Positions 63,763-64,000 of a DNA stretch of 64,000 bases are shown piece by piece. Position numbers and translations under genes: made by a program. The DNA is from Actinomycetes bacterium. Its GTDB lineage: Bacteria; Actinomycetota; Actinomycetes; S36-B12. The stretch's first letter is position 1. Each line of letters begins with the position of its first letter. Below the pieces are notes generated by a model. It was not told the DNA's origin. It did no database searches and saw only the letters and a list, made by a program, of their open reading frames with translations. The stretch is from the NCBI GenBank assembly GCA_024639145.1, contig JAHEIZ010000002.1:62001-126000 (forward strand), given 5' to 3'.

Positions 63763-64000
63763 ATGTCCGAGGCAGGCGGCAAGGCGAGTGAGAAACCCTC
63801 ACGCGCCGGACGCAACCTGCCTGCTGCTGTGGCCTCGGGGGTAATCCTGGGGGCGGTCGTCCTCGTCAGTCTCTTCACGGTCAAGTGGCTCTTCTGCGTC
63901 GTCGTCACCATCGCGCTTCTCGTCGCGGTTCACGAATTCGTCAGCGCCTTCGCGCATCGCGACATCCGCATTGCGCGCACGCCGCTGTATGTCGCGACCG
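63763..64000 (+). CDS. cdsA: Phosphatidate cytidylyltransferase (3'-truncated by window edge)
   Basis: The first 79 residues: a basic, Ser/Lys-rich N-terminus, then two hydrophobic segments (about residues 23-40 and 44-60). The catalytic CDP-alcohol region lies beyond the window. Identification rests on position after frr, on membrane character and on the actinobacterial order rpsB-tsf-pyrH-frr-cdsA. The product would make CDP-diacylglycerol from the phosphatidic acid formed by PlsC. Confidence 0.8.
   Translation, partial: MSEAGGKASEKPSRAGRNLPAAVASGVILGAVVLVSLFTVKWLFCVVVTIALLVAVHEFVSAFAHRDIRIARTPLYVAT

Overview
The window is a gene-dense chromosomal segment of a high-G+C (by eye roughly 60-65%) member of the Actinomycetota. 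The evidence is the gene order (amtB-glnK-glnD-ffh-rpsP-khpA-rimM-trmD, then lepB-rnhB-yraN-comM-dprA-xerC-M23-rpsB-tsf-pyrH-frr-cdsA, and coaD-sepIVA-yceD-rpmF-plsX-rnc-mutM-smc-ftsY), a SepIVA-type DivIVA-like protein, an HU with a Lys/Ala/Pro tail, the F420 gene cofC, an LtbR/NdgR-type IclR regulator facing leuCD, and many apparently leaderless genes. I cannot name a species. No prophage, insertion sequence, CRISPR array or rRNA was seen.

Layout. 1-22.0 kb is almost a complete branched-chain amino acid regulon: ilvD (5'-truncated), ilvB-ilvN, ilvC, serA, a heterodimeric ABC exporter pair, leuA (minus strand), leuB-ilvE, cimA, an FAH-family hydrolase with gltX, a tRNA-Gln/tRNA-Glu pair, then the IclR regulator divergent from leuC-leuD. 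22.0-27.6 kb holds hup, a small unknown protein with cofC, plsC-gpsA-ddlA-thiL and rpmB. 27.7-36.6 kb is one tightly packed run, fakA-like/recG/rsmD/coaD and sepIVA/yceD/rpmF/plsX/rnc/mutM. 36.6-38.7 kb looks like an accessory cassette (winged-helix regulator divergent from a methyltransferase and an SbtA-family transporter) placed between mutM and smc. 38.9-49.3 kb carries smc-ftsY, the nitrogen genes amtB-glnK-glnD with a GlnR-like box, and ffh. 49.5-64 kb is the ribosomal, secretion and DNA-processing block, interrupted by a reverse-strand pgm between trmD and rplS, ending in a 3'-truncated cdsA.

The most interesting content is regulatory. Three short leader peptides, too short for normal gene calling, precede branched-chain amino acid genes, each with runs of the relevant codon: Leu-Val-Val-Val before ilvB, Leu-Leu-Leu before leuA, and Ile-Ile-Ile before cimA, whose product feeds isoleucine synthesis. 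The ilvB and cimA leaders share promoter spacing, a VVVT/IIIT core, a hairpin, an intrinsic terminator and the same post-terminator sequence, so they look like duplicated attenuators with switched codon specificity. The leuA leader instead has two hairpins whose loops are complementary, consistent with the LEU pseudoknot type known upstream of actinobacterial leuA. Another strong signal is a long hairpin that buries the pyrH ribosome binding site and extends into the pyrH coding sequence.

A repeated TAnnnT box 6-7 nt before the start codon, without a Shine-Dalgarno sequence in most cases, suggests leaderless transcription of serA, leuB, ddlA, ffh, the FAH gene, the methyltransferase and two of the leader peptides. 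All functional statements rest on recognising protein families and motifs by eye; no database search or RNA folding program was run.
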